From positions 2,015,001 to 2,079,000 of the forward strand of contig JANTQA010000012.1 in the NCBI GenBank assembly GCA_027625915.1: a stretch of DNA of 64,000 nucleotides, written 5' to 3'. The position numbers and the translations under genes are program-made. Below are positions 49,601-61,920 of this stretch, in pieces. Every line of letters starts with the position of its first letter. Within the stretch, counting starts at the first letter, position 1. The stretch is from Anaeramoeba flamelloides. Taxonomy: Eukaryota; Metamonada; Anaeramoebidae. The notes below the pieces were generated by a model. The model was not told where the DNA came from and searched no databases. It saw only the letters and a list, made by a program, of their open reading frames with translations.

Positions 49601-52600
49601 AAAATTAATAAATCAAAATTATTGAGATAAATAAATTAAATTCAATTTCATTAGTATCTAGATTTGCATATACAAATTCATTTTCAACCACCCCTTCTAC
49701 GCTTTCAATCATTGGCTAATGTATATCAAGAATAAATGACATTGATTTAAAACACACATTTAACATAGACCCCGAAACAGTTGGCACAAAAATGTGTTCC
49801 TGTTTAAAAGGATATAATACCCCTATTAATGTCTAAATTGATTGTGCTAATTTTGTTAAACTTGATGATACTAAAATGATTCTTCTTTCAAAAAGCAAAG
49901 CTGCAAGCAAACAAACTATTTACTTTGAATCAAAAGTTGAAAACAACGATTCAATATTAATCTATATTTTTATTTACAGAAAATTAAAATTTATAAATAG
50001 GAGTTTTTATTTTTTATATAAATAATTGTTAAATCAAATCCAAATTAGAAATTAGCAATTAGAAACTATACAAATATTTCAATTGGATAATAATCAAAAA
50101 TCGGAAGTTTACTCCACTTAAAATAAAATCAATCAATTGAATGATAATTTATCCAATCATATTCCTGAAAAAATATTTAAGCTATGTATTTTTTTTAAAA
50201 CTCAAACATTTTCTTTGGAAAAATTTAACTATATAATTCCTCATAACTACTGATAAGAAAGAGATTAGAACTCTCAAAAGTTTAGGATAGTATTGTAGAC
50301 ACTGTGGAAAGATTTTGGGAAATCCTCTAGTAATTAGGCAAAGTTTGGGAATTTTCTGATCTTCTTTTTTTGAATTCTAATTGAGTAAAATAATTTGTAT
50401 TTTACTAATAAATTCTACTTTAAAAATGTTATTTAAAGCTATTTTCGAAGTGTTTGACCAAAAAATTTTGCCAATTTTTAATCTCATAAATATATAAGGT
50501 TTGCCGTGCTCAAGGATTTACGACATTGAAAAATTAATTTGGTTCAAGTCACTCAATTATTTGATTAATAGACGACAAAGAAAAAAGTCCATCAACTTTC
50601 TTGTAAAGGTTGGAAATTTAATGAATTCTCATTCTTTGTTTAAAAATAATAGCTAAAATCAAACAACGTTTTTGGTTTTGGTTCGAAAGAAATCAATCTC
50701 ATTTTTAAAAAATAAAAAACGTTTGATCTCTTTTTTCTTCGAAAAAAGGAGAGAAGAGACCATTTATAAAAGGTTTTCAAAAGGTGAAAAAAACATTTAC
50801 CAATTTAAGAAAAAAAATTATTAACAAATACATTTTTTTTTACTACGTCAAGTCAAGAAATTTTGGAGAGGAATGCTGAAAATTAGTCACTGTTAAGAAC
50901 ACACAATATACGCAGGTTTTATGTTTGGTCGGCTTCGGATGTTTCTTAATAAGCGTAAAATACAAGAGTAAATAGAAACTCATTGAAAAGTTAGCTATCT
51001 AGTTTGTCTCTGTGGGATTTTAAACCAATTTTTATCCTTAATGGATGAAAATGTAACCTTTAACTTCAATGTTTACAATGACTCCATTGGTATACAAAAG
51101 ATCCTTTGAAAAACAAGTTCTTCGAAGTACCATTAAAAAATAACAAATTAGTTGTATTGGGCGAAATGTGTTTCTTTGTTTTCGTTTGTTTGTTTTTTTA
51201 TTGTTTTAGATCACGAGTTAAAAAATAAATAGCATCTCATATTGTTTCATTTGTTCAACAATCACCAGTTATATTTTCTCATTTTGGTTCTCCTTCTAGA
51301 CTCAAAATATGAGATTGTTCTAGTGCTAAGATTATATTAATCGTAGTTCTTCGAACTCCTCAACATAATCTTATATCACTTCGAACAATATCATATTTCT
51401 CGTTCTTCCAGGCCAAACTCGTAACATAACAAGGAGATTGTTTCCAAATCAAAACAATAAAGACAGATATTTTTTCAACTCGTTTTAAATTTGAATTCAA
51501 AGTTTTTGATTGATTTATTTTTACTCAAAAAATAACTTCCTATTTCTTTCAAGTAAAGAAATAAAAAAAAAATAATATCGAATTAAATTTAAAAAAAAAA
51601 AAACGAAATCTTTCAAATTCAAAGTTTTTAAATTCAAAGAAAAGTCATGTAGAATCTTGCAAATCATTGAAAAAATAATCAGTTTTTTTTAGTGTATTAA
51701 TTATTTTTCAACCAAGAATATAAATGATTGATTTTTTTTTATATTTTTAAGAACCACCAATTACATCACCAAGATTTTCAAAATTAAATTCCAGTACAAG
51801 CCAACCATGCTTATCATATCTCCCACAGGATAAGACAACGACATGAGAAAGATTTAAAGTAAAATTGAATCAAAACAACCACTGACATTTGAAATACTTT
51901 ATATTCTTCTTGCATCTTTCATTTCTATAATGATAACCATCCAACTTTAATGTACGAGATAAAAAAAATAAAAAAAAAAAAAAAAATAGGAGGAACTCAA
52001 AAATTAAAAAAAAGTATTCAGCTCAAAAAAGAAAAAAAAATAATTCATCCTTTTTGTAAAAATATCAAAAATTATAAAAAGTTGATAAAATAAAGCAAAT
52101 TTAAATCTTTTGTATTAAATTTGTATCACAATTCAAATGATTTCAATTAATTTTAAAAAAGTAAAAAACAATACTAATTTTTGAATGAGATTTTTACAGT
52201 AACACAAATTTACCAAAGAAAAATAAAAAAAATAAACTTAATAAATATTAATTTTTTTTTAATTTATATTCCCTTTTCTAACATTTCTTTAATAAAAATA
52301 AAACTAATAATAAAAAAAAAAAGTTTTGGAATATCAAGATCAAGTAGATAGAAGAGATTGGAGTTATAGAGTAATGAAAAAAAATCCAGAATTAATGGAT
52401 CTACGAGAAAGGATCAATCCTCTCAGTAGAGCAATTTCGTTCGCAAAATATTATAGTGGCGCAAAAGTACTAGTAAATGAATTATTAACTAAAAAAGTGA
52501 TCAACCAATTAATTATGCAACATTTTGAATTTGAAGGGAAAAGTTCAATTAGAGAAAAAATCGAAGAAGTTATGTCAATTCCATGTAAGTAAATATATAT

Positions 52601-55600
52601 TTTGTATTTTAAATTTTTTAGTTTAAATTCGATTTAACTTTTTATTTAATTTAATTACAAATACGATTATTAAAATTTTTAATTAATTCTTTTAATTTTT
52701 TTCTTAAACTCTAAATTCTATGGTACTAAACCAAAAATGAAAAAAATTAATACAGCTGTTTTAAAAAAAGTTTGGATGACCCTTTTTGAAAAGTAATATC
52801 CAGTCTGTCTGTTTTAATCTTTTAGATAGTTTTAATAGCAATTTTTAAAACTTTTGTTACTCGCTTTTTTAAAAACATTTGTATCTTAAAATTGGATTTA
52901 TTTTTTAAAAACTTGTTTAATATAACGAGTTTTGTGAAAATTTTACAACTTTATTAAAAACAAAAATAACATTATTCAAAAAACGAAAAGAAATTCTGTA
53001 AATGGGTTTAAGAAATATTCATATTTTATACTTTGGAGGGGGTTGAAATACAACCCCTTAATCAATAAAAATGATTTTAAAGAATGTAAATTAAAGAAAA
53101 GTTAAAATATTACCAATTTTAGGATTTTTTGAGGATTTGAATCAAATCATTTATTGATCAAAAAATTTTAACGAATTTCCAAGCAAAACAAGTGGAAATT
53201 TAAAATCTATTTTTTGTAAAATATTGCTGTTGTTTTGATCAAAATTCTTTTCTAGTATATTGATACACTTGAAGTAAAATATCTGGTGATTGGGAATAAT
53301 TTGGATACATACTTTGCAGAAGTAATGTAATGCTGATTTTCGAACCTTTTCAAGCTAAATTTTGAATTTGGATTGCGAAAATTGATTTGATCCGAATTTC
53401 AACAGATGTTTGAAAAAAAAATCTAAATTTTAAATTTTAACAAGAACTTTTTACTTAACATTATTTTTAGACAACAAATATATTGCTATTAATGAAATTA
53501 AACTTTTTTTACAGTAAAGGGGGGCATGACAGTTGTTATGGGATGAATTATTATTTGAATTAAAATGTTTGGATGGATATTATAAGAAAAAGATTTAATT
53601 TTTGTAAATTTTAAAATTACAAAATCTTTTTTTATCCTTTTTGAACATTTTTGCTTATTTTTTTTTTTTTAATTTTATTTTTAGACCTAATTGTTTTATA
53701 CTTTTTTTTTTTTATAAAATCTATAATAACTTGGTAAAAACATATTATTCTAATTTTATTGAATCCGTGAGAATGATTTTTGAAAAATCATATTGTTATT
53801 GTAATTTTCTTTGATAAATTTGGAGATCAAAATGAACCATGTTATTGTTTTTTACCTTATGGTGGCACTAAGAATTGTAGTTTTTCAATTTTTAAGAAAA
53901 TATAACCATTTAATTAGATTTAATTTCATATGTAATCCAACTATTCTTTAATGTGTATTATTCTATTTATTTTTTATTTATTTTTTAAAGTCCAATTATA
54001 AAAAATCAATTGATATTTGAAAAAAAAATTTTTTTGGGCTCCCTTTGACAGAAACAAAGTTAAATATTCACAGACCATTAAAATATGAATAGTGCTTAAT
54101 AAGATAAATAATCCCCTCGAATAATCAAAAACCAAATTTGAAATAAAATATTTTAACATATGGCTTTACAAATTTGAAAATTTTTATTTGAAAAATAATT
54201 TTCTTTATAAATCTTTTTTAAATTAAATAATTCGAATATTGGATTGAATATTATAAAAGTCAAAATAAGGAATATATTTTTGTTGGTTATTTTTGGTTTT
54301 CTCGATTTTTTTGTTTTTTGAAAAAATTATTTGGTTTTTATTATAAAAACGACAATTTTGACAAAATCTAATGATATTTGGATTACAAAGAGTTTATATT
54401 AAATTATGATCAATAATTTATTTATTTATTTTACATCTTTTGAAAAAAAATTTTTTTTCTTTTATTATATAAAATTTATAATATTTATATATTTATTACT
54501 TTATAAATAAATAAATTTAGGTTTTACTGAGATTTAACCTTTTACTTTAATAAAAGAAAATTAGAAAAAAAAAATAATTCTGATTTATTTTAATTGTTAC
54601 AAAAAAAAAAAAATTAAATGTTTAATAATAATTTTTTTCTTTCATTATATATATATATATATATATATACTATAATAGATCTGGATGTTCAATTAAATGA
54701 TAGTCGATTAAGAACATTACTAAGAATTGCACTTCGAGAAATTGAAAATTTATGGGATTTATTAATGACTGATTCATCTAGATTTGGTCCCACGAAGGAA
54801 GAGCGAAAGAATTTACTTGAAACAAAAATTGATGAATTAGGGTTAGATATGGTAGCAGATGAAAATGATATTAAAATTTGGGACGAACCGGAAGACAACC
54901 CAAAAAATATTATTTACGACACTGGCGAAGATCCTAAAAAGAAAATTGATAAAAATGCAAGGATCTTTGATATTATACACTGTGCAAATATCAATAAATT
55001 GGTAGAAAAATTAACAAACAACCAAACAGAGGTAAGATTCCGTGATGCATTTGTTATGACATATCAGTCATTTATGAAACCCGAGCAGCTATTAGCAAAA
55101 TTAAAGCAAAGATACAATGTGCCACCAAAGAAAACAAACGAAAATGATAAAGATTGGTTAATTATGAAAGATATGATTCAAGTGAGAGTTGTATCTGCAT
55201 TAAATAGTTGGATCAAATCAGGGTGGGCGGATATTGATAATAAGTTATTATATCGGTTAATTGATTTTATTAAGACCACAATTGTGCCAACTAGGAAGGC
55301 ATCCGGAGAAAAATTAATAAAGCTGATTAATGATATGAAGGCTTCAAAGGAAACTTCCGGAACAATTACGATAAAAGATAAAATTCCAGAGGTAATTATC
55401 CCTAAGAACCTGTTTAGAAACGATTTTACTTTATTGGAGGTCGATGAATTCGAATTTGCTAGACAATTTACACTATATGTTTTTGAATTGTTTCAAAATA
55501 TAAAGCCTTCGGAACTGGTCACAGAGGCTTGGTCGAAAAAGGGTTTAAGAACCAAGGCAACAAATGTTTTAGCATTAATTAACAAATTCAATGAATACAG

Positions 55601-56144
55601 TAATTACTGTGCTACACAAATCGTACAACCTTTAACAGTGAAGGATCGAGTGAAAATGTATGCCAGATTTTTAAAAATTGGCAAATATTTTTTGGAAATG
55701 AATAATTTCGATTCGATAATGTCAACAATTGGCGGTTACACTAACCCTGCAGTCAAAAGATTGAAAAAAACGCTAGCAGAAGTCCCTAAAAATATTGTCA
55801 AACATTTTAATGAATTTAAAAATCTTTTAAAGCATGAGCAAGGTTATAAAGATTATAGAGAAAGATTAGAAAAAACCGAACCTCCATTGGTCCCCTATTT
55901 AGGTATCTTTTTAACAGATATTACCTTCATTTCTAGTGGCAGCCCAAGCACAATCAATGGATTGATCAATTTTTCTAAAAGAAAACTGCTATATAACGTT
56001 GTAAGTAAAATACAAGACTACCAAAGAGTTCGATTTAAATTCCATTACGTGCACCAAATACAAGTTTTATTAAGAAAGGATCTTCCTTATAAAAATGATA
56101 AAGAACTTTATAAAGATTCTCTTAAAAGAGAACCTAGAAATTAG
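46653..56144 (+). CDS. RasGEF with REM and CDC25 domains
   Basis: Exons 46653-46865, possibly 51752-51793 (42 nt), 52324-52584 and 54679-56144. Every junction is GT-AG and phase 1, and the frame also joins in phase 1 to 43702-44718, giving 920 aa in the full model. Exon 46653 is Lys-rich coiled coil. Exon 52324 has the pre-REM helix VINQLIMQHFEFEGKS...IEEVM, running on as SIPY|LDVQLNDSRLRTLLR. The last exon holds REM (about 524-620, IFDIIHCANINKLVEKL and DAFVMTYQSFMKPEQLL) and CDC25 (about 682-905: VDEFEFARQFTLYVFELF, RVKMYARFLKIGKYFLEMNNFDSIM, PAVKRLKKTL, PLVPYLGIFLTDITFI, GLINFSKRKLLYNVV). These are the usual Ras-binding and exchange motifs, so it should load a Ras-family GTPase with GTP. 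The last three exons are secure; the first two joins are inferred. Confidence 0.85.
47173..48460. mobile_element. TA-flanked inverted-repeat element with TCGCGATAA subterminal repeats
   Basis: The left end is TA|GAGGTTTTGGTGATAAC and the right end, reverse-complemented, is TA|GAGGATTTTATGGC. Inside both ends lie many copies of TCGCGATAA, ATCACGATT and ATAAAATCG in opposite orientation (47210-47340 and 48282-48360). A third end starts at 63847. TA flanks and short inverted ends are typical of nonautonomous Tc1/mariner-type elements, but no transposase is seen and the superfamily is inferred. A copy of the 10.44-10.64 kb repeat lies inside, at about 47440-47525. Confidence 0.6.
47440..47525. 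repeat. short repeat shared with 10440-10640
   Basis: GAAAGAGTTTGAAAGG, TGTAAAGTGTCT, GTTTGAAAAG and TAAAAGTCATG match, in the same order and strand, the block upstream of the bPH gene. It sits inside the TA-flanked element. Confidence 0.6.
48640..48990 (-). repeat. dispersed repeat R3, inverted copy
   Basis: Reverse complement of R3: tail AAAAGAATCACAATAATACA with ATTCCATTCAAATTA, then AATTACGTGACTTGTTTGGATC, TTGAGTTCTTTTAAAG, TGTTATCTAACCATTTGATCGATCAATAATT and AAACAAATTTGCC, ending with TTTTGCTCTTTT as at 23775. It adjoins the right end of the TA-flanked element. Confidence 0.75.
49663..49960 (+). pseudogene. decayed coding-like fragment of unknown origin
   Basis: One forward frame reads for about 100 codons with protein-like composition (HTFNIDPETVGTKMC, KGYNTPINV, CANFVKLDDTKMILLS, ASKQTIYFESKVENND) and is broken about twice. 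Base composition is less AT-rich than on either side. It has no splice sites that would fit the RasGEF, and its peptide is unlike that protein. I do not recognise the family; a pseudogene or element remnant in the intron is the most likely reading. Confidence 0.45.
51305..51397. other. long imperfect hairpin
   Basis: AAATATGAGATTGTTC near 51305 pairs with the reverse of GAACAATATCATATTT ending near 51397. Pairing continues through AGATTAT / ATAATCT, giving arms of about 31 bp around a loop of about 27 bp. It could be a structured RNA or another foldback; no second copy was found. Confidence 0.6.
52585..54678 (+). other. RasGEF intron (2094 bp)
   Basis: GTAAGT donor after CCAT and AATAG acceptor after an (AT)n run, phase 1, restoring SIP|Y|LDVQL. 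No exon or assigned repeat inside. Confidence 0.85.
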
Positions 56145-59100
56145 AAATAATTCATTCCAAATTCAATCATAAATTTTCTTTTTTGATTTTTCTTTTTCTT
56201 TTTCTTCATTTATTTTTTTTAAAATAAATACAAATTGCTGTTTTTCATTTATTATTTCAACATCAAACTTTCTTCATCATTATTATAATATAAGACTAAT
56301 AGAGAATAACATAAACACTCAGCATTAAAAAGTCCGGAATTCATTGGAGACTGAAAATTGTCATAAATGAACGGAATTTCAAAAGTTCATACCTTTTATT
56401 TTATTTGTAAATGAAGTTTAATTTATTCGAAATTTCCTTTATCCACAACACTACAAGGAAAATTTAAACACCGAAAATTAAAGTTAGCCAAAACTATACA
56501 TTGGATTTCAGTTATACTCCTTCTATAAATTATTTTTTCAAAGTTATCATAATTTTATGTAATAAAAAAAGGATAGCTATTAAACTCATAAAAATCATAA
56601 TACCACCCTTTTCAAAAATAACGACTTTTGAAAAAAACACCTATATTTTGTGGTATTTTTTTAATGAAAAAAGTTAAAATGAATTAATTTTTGATTGAAG
56701 ATTAAGATTGAAAAAAGAATAAATGTTAAAGCAATTTGCAGAAAACAATCGGGAATGTATATAAAAACGCAAACATGGAAAAAAATAAAATGATAAAAAA
56801 TATTCCAAAAACAGATAAAAAATCAGATTTTTTCAATTTAATTGAGCGATATCTTTTGATTGAAATATTTTTTGCTATTCTAAAATTTAAAAATATGTTT
56901 CTTTTTAGACTATTAAAAAAATACTTGAAAATTATCTCTCTACTAAGTCAATTAAAAAATTCCAAAATTTTACAATTAAAAATGAAAAAAATATTACTGA
57001 AAAATTTCATTTTTTTTTCAATTCCTATTAATATCTATTAAAGTTGTAAACCTTTTTGAAAATTGTTATGTATAATAATGTTTATTATGTGAGTGTATTT
57101 CAAAAATCCAAAATTTTGTGATTTTTTTTTGAAAAAATTTTCCTTGTCTTGAAATAAGTTTCCCCTAATTAATGTAAAAGGTTTTATTTGTTAAAGTCAA
57201 AATCAAATTCTGAGCATATTGTAGCTGGTGGTATTAATCGTTAAAATAGGGTTGAAAATTTCCAAAAAAGGAAAAATTATCGTAAATTAGAAACAAATTC
57301 AATTCATAACTCAAAAGTTTCACCTAAATCAACGAGGTAACCTTCGAAATTGATTTTCACTTTTATATACTCTTGAGTACTTTTCTAGCTGTTTCATTGG
57401 AACAAGAAGAAAAAAAACAAATGTTGTAATTTGAGATATAAGGTTTTTTTGATAATAAGAATTGCTTTTGTCTCAAAATTGGGAAAAAATTTTTACTTCC
57501 TTTTCCATACTACTTTTTATCAAATAGAGTCTTCAATGAAATGGGTTGAAATTTGTGATTTCTCTTTTCGAAAAGCAAAATAAAATGAAAGTAAAAATTT
57601 TTCCTATTTTTAATGTAAATATCAAGAAATTGTAAAATTACTTATGGACTCTGAATATGTGTATTTTAAAATAAGGATTGTAAAAACTACTTATTGAGGA
57701 AAGCTCACCAAACAAACATTTTCTAATAAAAAAGAAATTTGATAAAGTCAATTGACGTCTTTAATTTTCTTTTTTTACTTTTCAAAAAGCTTGGATGGTA
57801 TTTTCAATCAACCAAGATTGAAAACAAGCTAAAGTCAATAACAAATACAAGTATATGGATTTTAAATCTCATAAAAATGTGAGATTTTTCTTTTTTGCAT
57901 TATGAAACTCTGGGTTTCCTTGACGATTCTGTTCCCATCAAAAAATACTGATCTCTCTTGAAATAAAAGCAAAAAAGGAGCAAATTAATAGATCTCCAAA
58001 TTACAATCAAAAAACCTGAAACTTCCACTATATCAAGAAAAAAGAGAAAAATCGGTTGTATAATTGTTTTCACTTGGGTTATTCAGATAGTATTATCAAA
58101 TGAATACGTCAAGAAAATTATAATCTGTATTTCGAATTAAAAAACTATATTTCTTTTTTCGAGAATACCTCTCAATAAATGATCAAAGAAAAGATCAATA
58201 AGCAATCCGAAAATCTTGAACTGACAACTGAAAGTTCTAATATTTGATAAGAAATTCCAAAAATGAAAGATCAAATTGGAAATTCATCTCACAAAATGGA
58301 GTTATTTTTGCAAAATCTTTGATCAGTCCTCTCAATTAAACAACCATTTTCAAAAAATTGAAAAATTAAGAAAAACTTTTAACAAATTTCCTTCCTAATG
58401 AAAATATACTTAAAAGATCAAGTAATTGACCTATAAAATTAATATGGACTTAGGTATATAAATTGGTTAACGAACCAGAAGTTACTTAGGAATAAAAGGA
58501 AAAAAAAGATCTTGTTTAATTCTGAAACAAAGATTAACGTACCTGCAAATGTATTTTTTTTATCACCAAGTCCACATCTCCAAAGAAAATAAATTTTATT
58601 TTCTTGACAAGAGTAAAATCCAAATATCTTTGAGAGGGATTTAAGAACCCAATTGAAGAACACCTAATCGTTTCTTTTCAAAAGATACTACAAGTAAATT
58701 TTTAGAAGTGTATTTACCAAATCAAAAGGAATTTGACATCAACATTAAAATCAAAAAGTTGACCAATTTTAGTTTTCAAAAATAATTAAATTACCTGACT
58801 ATATATTATTCGTTTTTTTTCCAACAACTGTCTAGTACACACAAAATGCAACACGAATTAAAATTCTTGACTCTTCTTTTTGATAAGATTTCATAATATA
58901 AAATTTATATCAGTTAAATTTCTGACGATTAGTCCAAAATTTCGATTTCTTGTAAACTCATAAAATTTTATTCATAAATAAAGATAAATTTTTATTGGGT
59001 TGTCAAGTTGGACGATTCTTCAAAATTTAATAATAAGAAAAGTATTTCTCTGAAGATATAATATTTTAAGAAACTACGTCGTAAACTTTCCTACCTCCAA

Positions 59101-59509
59101 ATCATCCAAGAATATTGAACTTTAGAAATTTTATACTGATATAGATTTAAAAAAATCATAAAATGGATGAAAAAAATTTTTTAGATGAGTTGATTGTTTT
59201 TGAAATAAGGGCATTTATTTTAAAAAACATTTTTGTTATATCTAATTTCATTTTTTTTATCATTTCTATTTGTAAGTATTCTTTTTTATTTTTTTGGATT
59301 TTTTTTTTCTTTTTTCCATTATATTTTTTATTATATAATTACAGTTTCTTCGATAAAGAAACAAAAAAAAATCTCTTTTACCAATTCCTTTTTAACTTTT
59401 TTAGATTTTTTTGATCTCACATATTAACTTTTTCAATCATTTGAATTTTTCCACTTTAATATTATATTTTTTTTTTCTTTCTTCTTTGATTTTCTGAAAA
59501 AGATATCAA
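56145..59509. other. intergenic region between RasGEF and the ML-domain gene
   Basis: It begins with a T-rich presumptive 3' UTR. No conserved repeat was matched. Two open frames (56736-57041 and 59163-59414) are weak and were not called. The last 100 bp before 59510 is T-rich leader. Confidence 0.5.
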
Positions 59510-60080
59510 ATGCTTAAATTCTTAATTGTCTTATTACTTGTCAGTTCCATCTTTTGTAAAGATTGGGAATTATGCTCTTCGACAGAAAACGATATCTTAA
59601 CAGTCAAATCTGTCTCAATTGTCCCAGACCCAGTTCAAAAAGGTAAAAACGTTACTATTACCTTTGACGGTACCTTAAGCGAAGAAATCAAAGACCCAGC
59701 TAACATTCACCTTGAAGTATACATGAGCGGAATCAAAATCTTCACCAAAGACATGGATATGTGTACTGCCCAAAATGATGTCCCCTGCCCAATTAGCGCT
59801 GGAGAACATAAGCTTAGACAATCTTTTCAGATCCCAAACTTTGTCCCAAGGTAAGTTTCTAAAAATTTTAATTTTCTTTTTATTTTATCTTCTTGTTACC
59901 AAATTAGATTTTAATTGTTATTTTTTAATAATTTCCTTACATAAACAATAACCCAACAAAATTACCTTTCTTCAACCCCTCAATAATTATAGTGGTGAAT
60001 TCACTGGAAAAATCACAGCAACCAACTATGACAAAAAAGAAATCATCTGTGTTAAATTTGATGTAAAAATTCAAGGATAA
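59510..60080 (+). CDS. secreted ML-domain (NPC2-like / PG-PI transfer) protein
   Basis: Two exons, 59510-59850 and 59993-60080, joined over a 142-bp GTAAGT...TTATAG intron at a split Ser codon, give 142 aa, the usual size for single ML-domain proteins. Residues 1-16 are a clear signal peptide (MLKFLIVLLLVSSIFC). The mature part starts KDWELCSS, then runs VKSVSIVPDPVQKGKNVTITFDGTL, the hallmark start of the ML beta-sandwich. DMCTAQNDVPCPISAG carries the second Cys pair, and the short exon 2 adds GEFTGKITATNYDKKEIICVKFDVKIQ with the last Cys. ML proteins bind lipids (sterol for NPC2; phosphatidylglycerol or phosphatidylinositol for PG/PI-TP) in lysosomes or outside the cell. Which lipid is bound cannot be told. 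The gene is less AT-rich than its surroundings, possibly reflecting high expression. Confidence 0.9.
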
Positions 60081-60479
60081 ATTGATTCTCTAAATAATTT
60101 AAATTTAACTTAAGGATCGATCAATAAAAATAATTAAATGAAACTGTAAGACCTCTTTATTACTTTAAGGACTTACTGAAGATTTGTTATCTCTTTTAAT
60201 TATATGATCTTGTTCTAAAAGAAATAATTTTTAAATAAAATAAAAGTTCACATTTAATTCATCTTACTTTTTATTTTGATGTTTTTTTTTTTATTTTTTA
60301 TTTTTTTTTAATTGATTTTATCTCTTTTATTGATTCTCGACTTTTATTCTGATTATTGGTCGTGAAAGTTATTTGAAAATCCCCACTTTTACTGTGGCTA
60401 AACAATGGATAATATCTTGTTCCACAAAGTATTTATTTACAATTTTTTTTGAGACTGTAAATTATTTTCTGTTAAGGGG
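60081..60479. other. presumptive 3' flank of the ML-domain gene
   Basis: A/T-rich, with AATAAA-like sequence soon after the stop and long T runs near 60283-60311. Nothing else is recognisable. Confidence 0.5.
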
Positions 60480-61920
60480 GTTAGTACGTTTTACAAATTT
60501 TGTGTGACACATTTTATGTGAAACTGAAGGATTAAAATCATTTCTTTAATCAAACAAATTAATATTTGAATTATGAGAGTGGAATATATTCTAGGATAAG
60601 ATATATTACGTAACAACTAAAAAAAGGAAGTTAAAAAAATCAAAAAATTGACCAAGAAAAAATAAAAAAAAATCATTTATTTCTTGATCTTATCTCGAAA
60701 AATTGATATTATTATTTCTTATTTAATTGGTTTCCTATTTAATACTGAAGGGAAAAACCTTTGTTTGTAAAATTTTTATGAAGAAAAATTATTTTTTGGT
60801 TTCTAAAGAATTTCCTAAAATGAATTTTAAAAGGCCTATTTTCAAATGATTCATTTAATTATAGTTTTATTTCAAGAAAGTAGGGATGATTTTTCAAATT
60901 TTTCTGTAGAATAAAGATTTATTTGATATGCTTGTTTGATTTTATAATTATTTATTTTCACTTAAATTGGGAACTCAAAATAATTCTGAATCTGATTGAA
61001 AATTTATTTCATATTTTCTTTTGTACTTTGGGTTAAATATTTTGTAACTGTTCTTTAATTTCGAGAATTCAGCCCCTTTATTTTAATCTTTGAAACTGTA
61101 CTCTTGATTTTTCAATAGTTTGAGTATAATATTTGGTAAAAGAATTTTGAAAAAATATTTGTAAAAAATATTTTATAAATAATAAAAAATAGTAATGGGG
61201 TGAGAAATCTAAGGTAATGACTTGTTTTGTTTCAATTAAATTACTACTTGTTGCAAGATAAATCGAACAAAATTTTCATTCAGTTTTCCACAAGAAAATT
61301 TTTAAAACAATAGATTTATAATTTTTTGTTTTTGAAAGAATGCTTAAATCATTTATTACCTTTTAAAATGGGAACTAAGATGGTTTTTTGAATTCTTTAG
61401 AGGTGATTTTTTTTGGTTAGATGAATTAAAATTTTGATCTAATTTTATTTCAATTAACAGTGAGAAGATAAAAAAAAAAAAATCTTCAAAAATAGTCTTT
61501 GGTCAAAATTTTTTTTTCATTCTTAATTTTAACAAATTTATCGGAAAGTTGATCTTTCTTGTTTGGTCTATTAAGAGAATATATTTGTCTCAAATGCACA
61601 TCTTCTCATGGTATATTTTTTTTAGTTTATTTATTGATTAATTTCAAAGATTCCCATAAAAAAATTTCGAGATCTAAAACCCAAGTTTAATCAAACTAAA
61701 AATTTAATCAAAAAAAAATGATCAAAAAATGAAGAATTTAAGATTCAACTCTGAATTACTTGTATTCTTTTTCTTTTCACAAATAGTATATAGACGATAT
61801 TTTTGTTACCAAGTTTCAATATGCCATGGCCCTCAAAAAAATATTTTTTTTAGTAATATACTGGTAATGAAAAATTTTTATCTTTGTAAAATGAACCTAC
61901 TTCCCTAAAAGTTTTCAATT
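60480..61920 (+). repeat. dispersed repeat R1, copy 3
   Basis: Collinear with 560-2010 over its full length, except that it lacks the 191-bp inverted-repeat insert. Strongest blocks are CAAGAAAAAATAAA...ATTTCTTGATCTTATCTC, GGTTTCTAAAGAATTTCC, AACTCAAAATAATTCT, GTGAGAAATCTAAGGT, CATTCTTAATTTTAACAAAT and ACCAAGTTTCAATATG. Confidence 0.8.

Larger units (their letters stand above)
46866..52323. other. long gene-free region, probable RasGEF intron(s)
   Basis: About 5.4 kb between coding exons, interrupted at most by the 42-nt candidate exon at 51752. It contains a TA-flanked inverted-repeat element, an inverted R3 copy, a decayed coding-like fragment (49663-49960) and a hairpin (51305-51397). Confidence 0.6.

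Noticed and set aside
56736-57041. 101-codon Lys/Ile/Leu-rich frame
   Set aside because: No ATG at its start (first ATG about 13 codons in) and A/T-driven composition; about one frame of this length is expected by chance in 64 kb at this AT content.
59163-59414. 83-codon hydrophobic frame beginning with ATG
   Set aside because: Composition follows T-rich DNA. It contains a plausible GTAAGT...TTACAG intron (59272-59344), but splicing it ends the frame within four codons.
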